This document shows, piece after piece, positions 1-10,215 of a DNA stretch of 64,000 nucleotides; the first letter of the stretch is position 1; every line of letters starts with the position of its first letter. Source of the stretch: Ursus arctos. Lineage: Eukaryota > Chordata > Mammalia > Carnivora > Ursidae. A program made the position numbers and the translations under genes. The notes beneath the pieces were generated by a model that saw only the letters and a program-made list of their open reading frames with translations, was not told where the DNA came from and did no database searches. The DNA lies in contig NW_026622808.1 of NCBI RefSeq assembly GCF_023065955.2, forward strand, positions 42,172,475 through 42,236,474. The letters run 5' to 3'.

Positions 1-467
1 ACAAAAACAAACCTTGATGATGAAAGTTATACAATGAAACATAAATCAAAATAATCCTAGAATGTACAAACTACAGTAAAAGGAGCAGTAATGAACAGTG
101 GGTCCAAATGAAAATAGACACAGAGCTAAGCAAACAGGAGAATTACATTTGCAAAACAGAATGAGGATGACATTAACCCATCAGAGTAAATATAATGCAA
201 GCAACAAAGTTGGAAGGTAGTGAGAGAAGTTGAAAGAAATGAGAGAAACCCATCATGTCATCTTCTCTAGTAAATGATATTGCCTAAAATTGTGTGAGAA
301 ACTCATAAGGACTCCCAACTTTCTAATGATTTCAGATTTTTTTCTTAACCTTTAGGAGGTCTTTTAGAAACAAATATTTGTGATAGTAAAAAAAAAAAAA
401 AGTCTGAAGTTTAGTAATTCCTTTAGTTTTGGTTTATTTTTCTTTTAGTCCACTGAAGTAAAACTAC
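1..467. other. Unique non-coding sequence
   Basis: AT-rich sequence with a poly-A run near 388-402. I see no coding exon, RNA gene or recognisable transposon here. Confidence 0.5.
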
Positions 468-550
468 ATTTTTTAAAAGATTTTATTTATTTGAGAGACA
501 GTGCACACGTGCGGAGGGGAGGTGCAGAGGGAGAGGGACATAAAGCAGGC
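468..550 (-). mobile_element. SINEC fragment (tail part), minus strand
   Basis: The stretch opens with the reverse complement of a Can-SINE tail (TTTTAAAAGATTTTATTTAT) followed by the GA-rich complement of the CT-rich region. The tRNA-like head is missing, so this is a truncated or eroded copy. Confidence 0.7.
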
Positions 551-714
551 ATATATTATGGTCTCTCAGTCCCGTTCTTATAAGGTTAATACTTACTAGC
601 TATTTTTCTATCTTTCTATCTATACATGTGCAGCAAGAGATGCTCTTCAAAAGTTCATGGTGGATATTTTTTGGGTGGTGAGATTTAGGATATGTTGTTT
701 CCCTCTTTATAATG

Positions 715-1350
715 TTCTGCATTGCTTACATTTTTAATTCAAGTATAATTAACATACAGTGTTATATTAGTTTCAGGTGTACAGTGTAATAATGCAACGA
801 TTCTATACTTTACTCAGCGCTCATCAAGATAAGGGTAGTCTTAATCCCCTTCACCTGTCTCGTCCATCCCCACATCCTCCTCCCCTCTGCTAACCATTAG
901 CTTGTTCTGTATATTTGAGTTTGGTTTTTGTTTTTCTCTTTTTTTTTTCTTTGTTTTGTTTTTTAAATTCCACATATAAATGAAATCATATGGTATTTGT
1001 CTTTCTCTGATTTATTTCACTTAGCATTATACCCTCTGGATCATTCCATGTTGTTGCAAATGGCAAGATTTGATTCTTTTTTATGGATGAGTAATATTTC
1101 ATTATATATACACCACATCTTTCTTCTCCATTCCTCTATCAATGGACACTTGGGCTGCTTCCATAATTTGGCTATTGTAAATAATGCTGCAGTAAAAATA
1201 GGGGTTCATATATCTTTTCAAATTAGTGCTTTTGTTTTCTCTGGGTAAAAGCAATGGTATTACTGGAACATACAGTAATTCTATTTTTAAGTTTTTGAGG
1301 AAACTCCATACTGTTTTCCCCAGTGGCTGCACCAGTTTGCATTCTCAATC
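715..1350 (-). mobile_element. L1 LINE 3' fragment, antisense
   Basis: The plus strand reads as the reverse complement of a carnivore L1 3' region. Marks include 'TATTAGTTTCAGGTGTACAG', 'CATATGGTATTTGTCTTTCT', 'GAGTAATATTTCATTATATA' and 'GGCTGCACCAGTTTGCATTC'. These correspond to the last part of ORF2 and the 3' untranslated region. The frame is broken and the 5' portion is absent, so it is a dead, 5'-truncated insertion. Short open frames at 997-1248 and 1102-1332 are remnants or shadows of it. Confidence 0.85.
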
Positions 1351-1546
1351 ATGCACTTAAATTTTTAATGATGAGCATAAGTCACTTGTAAAAAAAAAAT
1401 AGTCATCACTCTAAAATGAATATATAAAATATGACACAAATGGTATAAAAGAATGAGCAGAATGGAACACAGGCAATTACAATGGAAGGTGCTGTGTTTC
1501 ATTTTCTTAAATAAGTCTCTGGCTTCCACTCCTTTACTTACTAGTA

Positions 1547-1655
1547 CCTAATATTTATTGAGTGCCTACGATGTGTCAGGCAAACTGTTCACATACTTTA
1601 TAGGTATTACATTATTTAATCATCAGAGTAACTATAAGGTGATACTAGGAATAAT
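1547..1655 (-). mobile_element. MIR SINE fragment, minus strand
   Basis: It contains 'TTATTGAGTGCCTACGATGT' followed by a degenerate 'catactttataggtattacatt', the complement of the 3' half of MIR (mammalian-wide interspersed repeat). It is old and diverged. Confidence 0.6.
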
Positions 1656-1674
1656 GATGATGATGAGAGTAATA

Positions 1675-1755
1675 GCAGCTCAGATTTATTGAGTGCCTAC
1701 TATGTGCTAAGCATTGTTCTAAGTGATCTGTATTGAATAACACTTTTCAGTGGGA
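1675..1755 (-). mobile_element. Second MIR-like fragment, minus strand
   Basis: 'TTATTGAGTGCCTACTATGT' followed by 'gctaagcattgttctaagtg' repeats the MIR 3' motif seen about 130 bp upstream. It is either a second insertion or a local duplication of the first. Confidence 0.55.
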
Positions 1756-1829
1756 AGTCCTCATCATAATGGAAGTCCATTGTGTAGTACAAACGTCATC
1801 ATCGTTAGCTTTTAGAAATATGTGATTTA

Positions 1830-2030
1830 GGGGCGCCTGGGTGGCAAAGCAGTTAAGCGTCTGCCTTCGGCTCAGGGCGTGATCCCGGCGTTCTGGGATC
1901 GAGCCCCACATCAGGCTCCTCCGCTATGAGCCTGCTTCTTCCTCTCCCACTCCCCCTGCTTGTGTTCCCTCTCTCACTGGCTGTCTCCATCTCTGTCAAA
2001 TAAATAAATAAAATCTTAAAAAAAAAAAAA
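1830..2030 (+). mobile_element. SINEC (Can-SINE), full length
   Basis: A complete copy: GGGGCGCCTGGGTGGC head, 'GGCGTGATCCCGGCGTT' block, CT-rich region, (AAATA)n and poly-A tail. A perfect 16-bp target duplication, AGAAATATGTGATTTA, lies at 1814-1829 and 2031-2046. The intact duplication and typical arctoid-type body suggest a fairly recent insertion by L1 machinery. The minus-strand open frame at 1853-2107 is an artefact of this element. Confidence 0.95.
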
Positions 2031-2046
2031 AGAAATATGTGATTTA

Positions 2047-3008
2047 TATTAGTATATTTAGAAGAAGTACCCAGGTGAGCCTGACCTTGTGTGAAGAGAG
2101 AACACAAGGGAAAAAGCAGCCAGAATCATGGAAATAATGGATTAATTGGGGCCACAAAAGGGAGAGGAATTGAGACTATAGTAGGACTCTGACCATGTAA
2201 ATACAAAGACCTTGGTTAACTGCTGGTTGCCCTGGAAACAGTATTCCAACCATTACACTGATAGAAAATCACACTCTAAAAAGGAAAACAGTAATGAGAG
2301 TTGGGGGCCATACGCAGAGCCTAACTCCATCTTGGGAGATGCTCTAGGAGGAGCTTCAGATGTCTCTTTGCCACAAATAATTAGTCCTGAAGGGGAAGGA
2401 TCTGGTTTATGTATGAAAGGGTCAGGTTGAAATGGCATGCTCACGAGTCATGCTATTCTGAGTGTCGCTTCTCCTGGAAACTCTGACCAAGTCAGCGTAG
2501 GTAGCGAATTATGCAGGTGTGTATAGCCCGATTCCACTCACCAGTTTCTCCTCTACGTAGGAAATAGCATGAATTGGAAACAAAGCAGTGCATGCTATCA
2601 GTGTCCTATGTGACCAGCTATGGGGTTGAAGAGATCTCTGCTCAGTCTCCCCATTCCCCCTTCAATTGCCCAGGCGGTCTAGACCTACGCAGAGTGGAGA
2701 GTAACCAAGAACCAACAAGTTCATGTAATATCACATCCACTTTATGAATAACATTCTGCTTTTATCATGTTCATGTCACAGATTTCACATCTACCAGGAG
2801 GAACTGTATTCAGAGGGCAAGTAACCCATCCACAGTCTATCTGAAACAAGAGCTTCATGACTTCATTCAGACTTCATTCAGACTCCCTTCTGTTTGCTTG
2901 GGATTTCTCTCTTCTCTAAAATATTTTGGTGGGGAATTTTTAAAATGATTTCTTTGCTTGTGTAAGTACTTTTGTTCATATCTAAATTATGGATTCTGTG
3001 CTCAAGGA
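2047..3008. other. Unique non-coding sequence
   Basis: Mixed-composition sequence with no recognised repeat, exon or RNA gene. Open frames at 2212-2430 and 2253-2444 overlap on opposite strands and match no family I know. Confidence 0.4.
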
Positions 3009-3013
3009 CACAC

Positions 3014-3044
<31 letters not shown>
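3009..3044. repeat. (CA)n microsatellite
   Basis: Dinucleotide CA array with one CG interruption. Confidence 0.95.
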
Positions 3045-4139
3045 ATACAAATAAGAAAGGAAAATAATTTCCCTCAAATAGTAATGTCCACGAATTGAAA
3101 GCTTGGGTTATAGCTTAATATGGTTTGGTTTGGTGCAGTTCTACAGAGCTGGCTTTGTAAATTAAAGGTGTGATCCCTTGAAATACCGTGACAAAAGTGA
3201 TTTGAAATCATACTACTGACAGTCATAATAGAAACAAATGCCTCCTTACCACTCATAGCTCAGCTCTGGTGAGAACAAATCAATAGAGTAAAATGCTTGC
3301 GGCTTCTTAGAGAAAGGTTCCACCTGACAGATATCAGGAGATCAAATATTCACACTGCTTAGGACCAAGTAGTGTATGGATTAGGACATATTTGAAAAGG
3401 CAGCAAAAGAAGGATAGAACCCCACCCTGTGAGGCCTTTGGTCACTATTCCTTTATCTTTCAATTTGTTCATCTCCTATCTCTGTCCTGCAAGTTAAAAT
3501 GATATCATTAAAAGACACATTTCCTGCATCAAGGAGCTCTCGGTCCAGTGGTGGAAACAGTTAATATACGATTTTGAGCTATTGTTCTGCTAGAGGGTGC
3601 TATGGGAACACAGTGATGGGGTGCCTATTTTTGCCCTTCTAAGGGGGCTTATGAGCAGGTTGCCTAAAGTAGCATTTAGAAACAGACAATTACAAGGGAT
3701 GGAAGAAGAGAAGAGAAAAAGCAAGGACCTCCAAGACTTTGGGCATGTGAACATTTTATATGACACAGTATTTGGTCACTCTATCATAGATAAAAAGTTT
3801 CCAAGGGAAGCCCATCCTACATACCATTCTAGAAATCAGAGGATGTTATTATCCTTTTAAGGCAGCCCAAGCTCTAATTTCTCAAGGATGATATTCTTCT
3901 TGCCCCTAATTGTTACTAAAGCCAGAGGTACCAAGTCTTTCTACCTAATTTCCTGCCCAATGAAGAATTCTCCTTTATGATGTTCCTAATGGATGTTCAG
4001 TCAATTTCTTGTTAATTTTTGGCTCCTTAGCCTCTATTTCCTTTTTGTTACAGCATGCTAATTCCCTTTGGGGAAATTTCCCCCTATTGTAGGCAGTCTT
4101 TGTAGGATAGTAAATTCAGTGCCCTACCATTTCACTACA
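3045..4139. other. Unique non-coding sequence
   Basis: No transposon or exon recognised. The 87-codon frame at 3597-3860 has no recognisable domain and is not supported as a gene. Confidence 0.4.
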
Positions 4140-4485
4140 GGATCTGAAGAGATCCCCAGAGACCTCTGGTAGATATTCCGCTGTCCGCACTCCAAATGGA
4201 CAAAGGATGAGCATGTACCCTAAACTCAGCCAGCCAGCTCTTCTCTTCCAGAACTTTAAATCCTAGGTAGGGTGACACACCACTCATTCATCCATTATTA
4301 CAATGGCATCTCAACAGTCAAGTAGATTCCATCTTGACTCCTTTCCTGTTTCTAAGCCTGGTCCTGCTGCATGCATCTTATTCTGTTAATTCCCTGTTAA
4401 CCTTCTAATAAATTCCATTTTAACTTGTTAGCCCAAGTTGGTCTCTGTTACTTGCTGCCAAAGAACTTTAATTCTGCTTGAATCC
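4140..4485 (+). mobile_element. Possible old LTR or LTR-like repeat
   Basis: A composition typical of an LTR 3' half: 'CTAATAAATTCCATTTTAAC' carries an AATAAA signal, followed by 'gcccaagttggtctctgttacttgc', which resembles the R/U5 part of some endogenous retroviral LTRs. I cannot name the family or find clean TG...CA ends or a target duplication. Confidence 0.35.
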
Positions 4486-4624
4486 TTCCACTCATGGGAA
4501 TATCACTACTTTGTGAGGCTGATTATTCCACGGGTGTACCTCTGAATTTGCTACAGGAATTAATTCAAGCTAAAATCAAGCCAAATCCCTATTACAAGGT
4601 CTGTCACTGGGAACTAGAAAAAAT

Positions 4625-4814
4625 AAACAAAATGAGGGCTTGGGCGGGGGGGGGGGGGGATGGGATAGGCTGGTGATGGGTATTAAGGAGGGCACGTATT
4701 GCATGGTGCACTGGGTGTTATACACAAGTAATGAATCATGGAACTTTACATCAAAAACTAGGGATGTACTATATGGTGACTAACATAATATAATAAAAAA
4801 TATTATTATTAAAA

Positions 4815-4849
<35 letters not shown>

Positions 4850-4880
4850 AACAAAAAACCTTAAGAATTAAAAAAAAAAG
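4625..4880 (+). mobile_element. Carnivore L1 3' end with (AAAT)n tail
   Basis: A run of 13 G is followed by 'GGTGATGGGTATTAAGGAGG', 'gcactgggtgttatacacaa' and 'atgaatcatggaactttaca', the 3' untranslated region of carnivore L1. It ends in AT-rich sequence and about ten AAAT units. It is strongly 5'-truncated, with no ORF2 left. Confidence 0.8.
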
Positions 4881-5590
4881 AAAGAAAAAATAAATTTCAG
4901 TCCTTCTATATGATAACCACTTTAGTATCTGAGGACAGCAAGTAATTACCAAAACCACACCACAAAAGCCAAGTCATCCCTTTCTCAAGTTGGAAACCAC
5001 CAGCTTCTTCTCTAACATGATGTAAATTCCCCAGACCACAGAAATCAGACAGTTGGATTGCTAATGGGCATCTTAATCATTTTCATGGGGTCCCAGGGAA
5101 GTAAGAAGGCACTTCCTCAAAGAGTCTCTTTCAAAGAGAGTACTTCCATGTTTATTGTCTGCAAGGGTTGGTGAATGGTAGAATTTGTTGATAGGATACA
5201 GAAGGACTTCTTATCATATAACTATTAGGTTTCTCTATATTCCTCTCCAGTCTGCCCCCAATTAATGGTATATTATCTTCTCTACTGAAGTTGGGATAAT
5301 TGGTGGTTATTTTCAGAGCAACTCATCAGGATGATAGAGATTGATTATTTTTAATTGAGGTAGCGGAGGTGTTGAACATTCGTGGGGCATTGAGTAAATG
5401 TTGCTAGGATTGCAATTTCCCAAACCACCTGTCTGATAAACATCATGTCCTTGACATTTGCAAACAATCCAAAGTCATTCCTCCCCCATTCAAGTATTCC
5501 CCCTTCTCATTCTAATATCCACTCTATAAGTTTATGATTCTGTATTCATTTCACTACTTCAGAAAAAATTTGCCGGTAAAAATACATCTA
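4881..5590. other. Unique non-coding sequence
   Basis: I see no repeat family, exon or RNA gene in this stretch. Confidence 0.4.
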
Positions 5591-5593
5591 TTC

Positions 5594-6022
5594 TTGAGTA
5601 GTAGTAGTGAAGAGGAAAATTACACAGAGCAGGCCCAGGCAGTCAGGCCCCAAAAGACGGGAAGTTGCTAACAATGGCTGGAGATAACCAGAAGCCCCAG
5701 TGAGAGCAAGAGATAACCAGGCATTTTTGCTTGTGTAAACGGACTTCCTGCCACAAGCTCCCTGTGGAGGCTGCTGTTCCCGCCTAAAGCAACACCCTCC
5801 CCCCACCCCCAGTTTAAACCCACCTACCAGCAGTCAGCACAGCCCTTGTAACCTGAACCCTGGTGCTCTCTTATAAAAGCTCTATAACCCTGCTCCCCGG
5901 GGCCCAGAATTTTGAGGGCGAGCTCCTTTGGGTCCACCGATGTAAAATAAACCCAAATTCTCCTACTTCTCCAAGTGTCACTTGGTTTCTTGCTAGTCTG
6001 ATTATTTTTCCATAACGGGTCA
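5594..6022 (+). mobile_element. Probable solo LTR of an endogenous retrovirus
   Basis: The segment has LTR architecture. A C/A-rich U3 is followed by a TATA box ('CTTATAAAAGCTCTATAACC', about 5871-5890), an AATAAA poly-A signal about 75 bp later (near 5946) and a T-rich U5 ending near 'ccataacgggtca'. No gag, pol or env sequence adjoins it, so it looks like a solo LTR left by recombination. The 5' border is uncertain, I could not find a convincing target duplication, and the family is not identified. Confidence 0.6.
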
Positions 6023-6586
6023 GGAAACCTGAGTTTTCATGACCATCAGAGGAGAAACAAGGGATGCACAGAGAAGAGTTCCTGTTCTCTAGAGTCCTCA
6101 CAGTCCAATACTCATGCAGCTTCTTTGCTGCAGCTCAAGGCTTCCCCATCTCCTGCCCCATCTCTTTATTCCTTTCACAGAGAGTGAGGATTTAAGGCAA
6201 GTAATTCCCCCATTCCAGAAAGAAAGGAGCTCCACTTAGAGTACCATGCTTCCTTGTGACAGAGCTTTCAAAGTAGCATGGTGTAATGGCCATCTTCTCT
6301 CTTGCCTGTTCATACAGAGGATGACTTCCTCTCCTTTCACCCCCTCCCCTCCCCTCCCTCCCTTCCCTTCTCCTCTTTAGTTCAGTAGATGCTAGTACAG
6401 AGGATAATGTCCCAGCCTGAGGAGGCCTGAGGCAAGTAGCCTGGACCGGCACCAACCAACACTGAACATACCGTCTCCTACTCTTCGGCTCCTCTTCCTC
6501 TAGGGCTACAGGTGTTCTAGGTGGGCTGCACCTCCCACTGCTCAGGTGGGATCTGACACTCAATTAGGGCTAAGGAGAAATAGACA
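6023..6586. other. Unique spacer with pyrimidine-rich tract
   Basis: Spacer between the two LTR-like segments, including a C/T-rich stretch at about 6330-6378. The 123-codon minus-strand frame at 6192-6563 is low-complexity on its Arg/Glu-rich part and resembles no known protein. Confidence 0.4.
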
Positions 6587-6598
6587 GACTGTTCTGGA

Positions 6599-7126
6599 TC
6601 CAAGTCACCACAGCTACTTTAATATAGGTAAAAAACCATTCACCAAATGTGCAGTCCAAGTCACCACGGCAGATGTCCCCAAGACGGGCTGCTTTGGCAT
6701 AACGATTATTTTGAGTTAAAATTAATCAAAACCCAGCAGATGCAGGAAAAGCTCTCTGCTTTCCCCCTCAACTGCTTAAATTTACTTTGGAGAGGAGAGC
6801 CCATAACAGGAAGAGAGCTATCAACAGAGACCCCCTCTTTACCTAAGTAACCTATCTGCATAATAGAACAACCTTGTTTTTCCAAACATCTCTCACCTTC
6901 CTGTGCATGGCCTTCCTCCCCTTTGTATCCTCAGACCCCTACTCCTCTCCTTAGCTCATAAAAGTATCAAGTGGCCTCATTGTCTTTGGAATCTCAGGTG
7001 TGTGTGGATTCCCTGTACCGAACACGTATTAAATTTGATTTTCTCCTATTAATTTGTCTCATGTTGATTTGATTCTAAGTCCAGCTAAAAGGACCATAGG
7101 GCAGAGGAAGGTTTTCCTCCCCAACA
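6599..7126 (+). mobile_element. Probable solo LTR (ERV1-like), unrelated to the preceding one
   Basis: The segment contains 'CATAACGATTATTTTGAGTT' in U3, a TATA-like 'GCTCATAAAAGTATC', 'GTATTAAATTTGATT' near the R region, and a U5 ending '...tttgtctcatgttgatttgattctaagtccagc' to TTTTCCTCCCCAACA at 7126. That end is characteristic of a large group of mammalian gammaretrovirus-like LTRs. The 5' border is unresolved. The 13-mer TCCAAGTCACCAC occurs at 6599-6611 and again at 6655-6667, a small duplication near the start. No internal retroviral genes adjoin. Confidence 0.6.
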
Positions 7127-7180
7127 GACAAAGTCCCAAAGATCCAGCTAATAGTAAAGGATGACTTAGCTTTCCTTTGG

Positions 7181-7183
<3 letters not shown>

Positions 7184-7221
<38 letters not shown>

Positions 7222-7247
7222 TGCGTGTGTGCGTGCGCATGCACACA
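7184..7247. repeat. (GT)n microsatellite with alternating purine-pyrimidine extension
   Basis: About 18 GT units, one CT interruption, then GCGTGTGTGCGTGCGCATGCACACA. The array drives the His/Thr-rich minus-strand frames at 7059-7316 and 7075-7290, which are not genes. Confidence 0.95.
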
Positions 7248-7319
7248 TGAGGGCACACATGTTTTCCAGAAAGAAAAGAAGTTGAGCCAAGTAGACACCG
7301 GGCCCAATATCATCACAAC

Positions 7320-8890
7320 AATATCAAAAGCTCACAATCCATCCTGATGGTACTTATCAGATTTTTTTTCTGACTAATGAAAAAATATATGTCATACAAA
7401 AGAAAAAAACCCTAAATGATGTACATCCTTATTTGGCTTTGCATGTCAGTCAGAATCACATAAACAGAGAGACATATAAATCGTAGACTTTCTAAAGGAA
7501 TGGGATGGTGCTAAACTGGTAAAAACCATGACATAGAAGATTTTTTTTTTAATTCTAAAATAATTACTTTTCTTCACATTTTACTATTTCATTAAATGAG
7601 AGTTCTTTTCAAGTGATATATATTTAATGCAAGGTTTAAAAAAAAAAAGAAGTTTCCAATAACTCTTACTACATTGTTCGTGTCTTTTATAATTCATTTT
7701 ATCTTAGAACTAATGAAAATTGGTAAATTCAATCATTTGACCCCTGGACCAGAGATTGGTATGTCACAAACCCATCCAGGGAAATTCTCATAGGTTCCAA
7801 ACATTTTTCCTGATCCTGCTGAAATTTTCTTCCATTTGGGTTTTGGAGGGTGTTCCTAATGCCCTGGGAGGGACAGGAATATCCTGACAATAGAGTAGAT
7901 AAAAGAACACTGGGGGGTCTTTCACCTTCTCCCTTTCCTTAAAAATTGTGGGCCCCTTCCTGCCAGGTTTGAGCTTCTATCTGCAGGACAGAGCAAAACA
8001 GTGTCCCCTGCAGAGGAAGAAAGGGGCAAGGAGACAGACTCCCTAATATTCACCCTGAGAATTAAACAGCCTCGTCCATCCAACATCTTCCGGGAGCAGG
8101 TATTTTCTTGGGTCCTCTTTAAAATATTCCCGTGAGGAGGTAAAGGCTAAGAGAAGCTAAAAGCTAGACGTACTACAATGAGTGAACAGTAGGTCTTACA
8201 CAGGAGCCTTATTCTCCTACCACCAGCTCAGAGCAGCTCATAGTGGACAACGGGCTCCTACAGGTGCGGGGGGAGAGGGGTTATACACCACAGGGACACA
8301 CAGAAGGGGAATGCAGGTACTGCCCCAAGGTGGTGTTAACACTAAATCACGTGGTGAGACATGTACTTGCTTAAATTCCTGTTCAATCCTTTTTTGTTCT
8401 ATCTAGGGGAAAGCTACAGTATGGTGTCACATGTCTTAATCAGCTGTCTAACACTTGGGAATCTCCCCTTTTAACAAAGGGAGAATAGGCCTCAGGTTCA
8501 GAGCCATTATCAGGAAACAGAATCTACCTTGAATTAATTTGTGATAATTTACTTTTACTAAGTATTTTTGTGTTTCCTTTCTCATCGTGGTAGGTGGCAC
8601 GATTTCCCATTTAAAACTAGCAGGGTTTCCTTTCAAAATTATGGTTTAAAAGTGAGTTAATTCAAAGAAATATTAAATATATATTAACATATTAAATATA
8701 CAAGTACCATATACAGATATGGCAAAAACTGCATATGGGGCACAGGGATGACTCTCCTGCCACTTTGGGGATGGATGCATGATTAGATTCTGCTGCTTCC
8801 AAACCTCCTCAAAAGAAAAGAGCATTCCACCTGACAGGTGTGTGAACTCACACCCTTCCCATGTATGGGAGCATAGGTAACCCAAAAAAT
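7320..8890. other. Unique non-coding sequence
   Basis: Poly-A and poly-T runs near 7542 and 7640. No recognised transposon, exon or RNA gene. Open frames here are under 80 codons and unsupported. Confidence 0.4.
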
Positions 8891-8894
8891 CCAC

Positions 8895-9165
8895 CAACAC
8901 TGTTTTTAAACCTGCAACTGCCGATGGCTCCCTACTCCCTTCTACATGGAGTTCAATCTTTTGCTTCTAATGAGAAAGCATTTTTCATAATTTTGTCCAC
9001 TCAGCTCCAGCAGGTACTTCCCACCCCACATATAATACACCCATTCATTTCTACCTGAACAGCCTTCTTTATGTTGTAGCCCCCTAACCCTCCTGCTGGA
9101 ATGTACTTCGAAGGTCTCCTTTCTTAGGTGTCATGCCAGAAAAAGCTTCCACCGTCCTTGTATCA
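8895..9165 (+). mobile_element. L2 LINE 3' fragment
   Basis: 'CGATGGCTCCCTACTCCCTT' followed by 'catggagttcaatctttt', and later 'aatgtacttcgaaggtctcctttc', fits the 3' part of an old LINE2. The match is degenerate. Confidence 0.5.
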
Positions 9166-9289
9166 AGCCCAGAGCTCTTGCTATCATGTCCATATACTGC
9201 ATACTCAAAGCATGTGTATGTAAGAAAGAACTTTATTCCAAGACTTTGCTTGCAGAAGGAAAGTAGAGTGATTGAATACATTGTTCTAC

Positions 9290-9720
9290 AGTGATTTTAA
9301 TTGTCGCTCTAATCTGATCAGTCCCTAACCAGCTAATCGGTATTTAATCGGTTGCTTTAAATTTATTATAAAGCAGCTAGAATGCAGCTGTGGCTAGACA
9401 CGACACAAATAAATAAAATGCATTATTATTTTTATTATATTTATGCATATGAGTTTTATTTTACTTTTGTCAAAACTAGACTCACTTTCACTCCGCTAGT
9501 AATTTGTTTCTATTAAACCAGTATTGTGCATTTGCATGGTGAAAACAGAAATGTCTGTTCATTGCCAAGTATAAGTTATATAATAAATTGTTAGATGTAC
9601 CCACGTTCATTGCCAAATAATCTTGTGATTCATTTAAATATTTGTATAGCGCTTCAATCACTCACATTGTTTCTATTAATTAATGATATCGGGGTTTAGT
9701 TCTAAGGAATCAATAAATAC
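9290..9720. promoter_or_regulatory. Candidate conserved non-coding element (untested)
   Basis: A repeat-free AT-rich block with many homeodomain- and POU-like words: 'TTAATCGG', 'TTTATTATAAA', the octamer ATTTGCAT (9530-9537), TAATTAAT and paired CAGCTA/CAGCTG. The 12-mer GTTCATTGCCAA occurs twice, at 9557-9568 and 9605-9616. This composition is common in developmental enhancers, but conservation cannot be judged from one genome. Confidence 0.3.
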
Positions 9721-10065
9721 AAAAGTAGAAGCAACAGAACAAGTTCATGCCTACAAAAGAAATCTGACTTGATCCCCCTGAAATATAATTCCAGGTCTCG
9801 CCACACATTTCCCCAGAGAATAAGGCCCAGCAGCATTAATAAAACTCCGACTGGTTTAGATTTAAGCATGGGTACAATAGGTTCCAAAGTCCTATGTAAG
9901 TATTTGAACAACTTGACCTTATTTCAGCTTCTTCCGAGAACTATCAGGGACAAGCACAGAATCAACATGAGAAATTATTAGGCACCCACACAGTGCCTGA
10001 CTAAAAGGGCCCAGAAAACTACCACAGAGTTAAAAAAAGATATTAATAATAAAATCACAACACCT
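9721..10065. other. Unique non-coding sequence
   Basis: Two short open frames overlap on opposite strands. Nothing recognisable is present. Confidence 0.4.
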
Positions 10066-10069
10066 CGAG

Positions 10070-10215
10070 ACTGCTCTTTGGACATTGGGCATCCTCGCTG
10101 CATGACCTCCAGGTCACTTACTCTTAAGTATCAATCTTTTAATCTGCAAAATAGGAGTCATAGCAGCTGCTCACACATGAGTGTGAAGTTTAAATAAGAC
10201 AATACCCTGAGGCTC
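10070..10215 (+). mobile_element. MIR-like fragment
   Basis: The order 'catgacctccaggtcacttactc', 'aatctgcaaaataggagtcatagcagctgctcac' and 'gtgaagtttaaataag' follows the MIR pattern (ACCT...CTTA, ATCTG.AAAATGGG, GTGA.G.TTAAAT). It is diverged. Confidence 0.5.

Noticed and set aside
1830..1905. tRNA-like gene (A and B box resemblance)
   Set aside because: This is the tRNA-derived head of a SINEC. It recurs in all SINEC copies and is followed by the SINE body and A-rich tail, so it is not a functional tRNA gene.
6192..6563. 123-codon minus-strand frame in non-transposon DNA
   Set aside because: Half of it is an Arg/Glu/Gly-rich translation of a C/T-rich tract. No domain, splice context or start support.
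4140..7126. A complete endogenous provirus between the LTR-like segments
   Set aside because: The segments are not alike, lie too close together for gag-pol-env, and no retroviral coding sequence is visible between them.
7059..7316. His/Thr-rich minus-strand frames
   Set aside because: Direct translations of the GT microsatellite.
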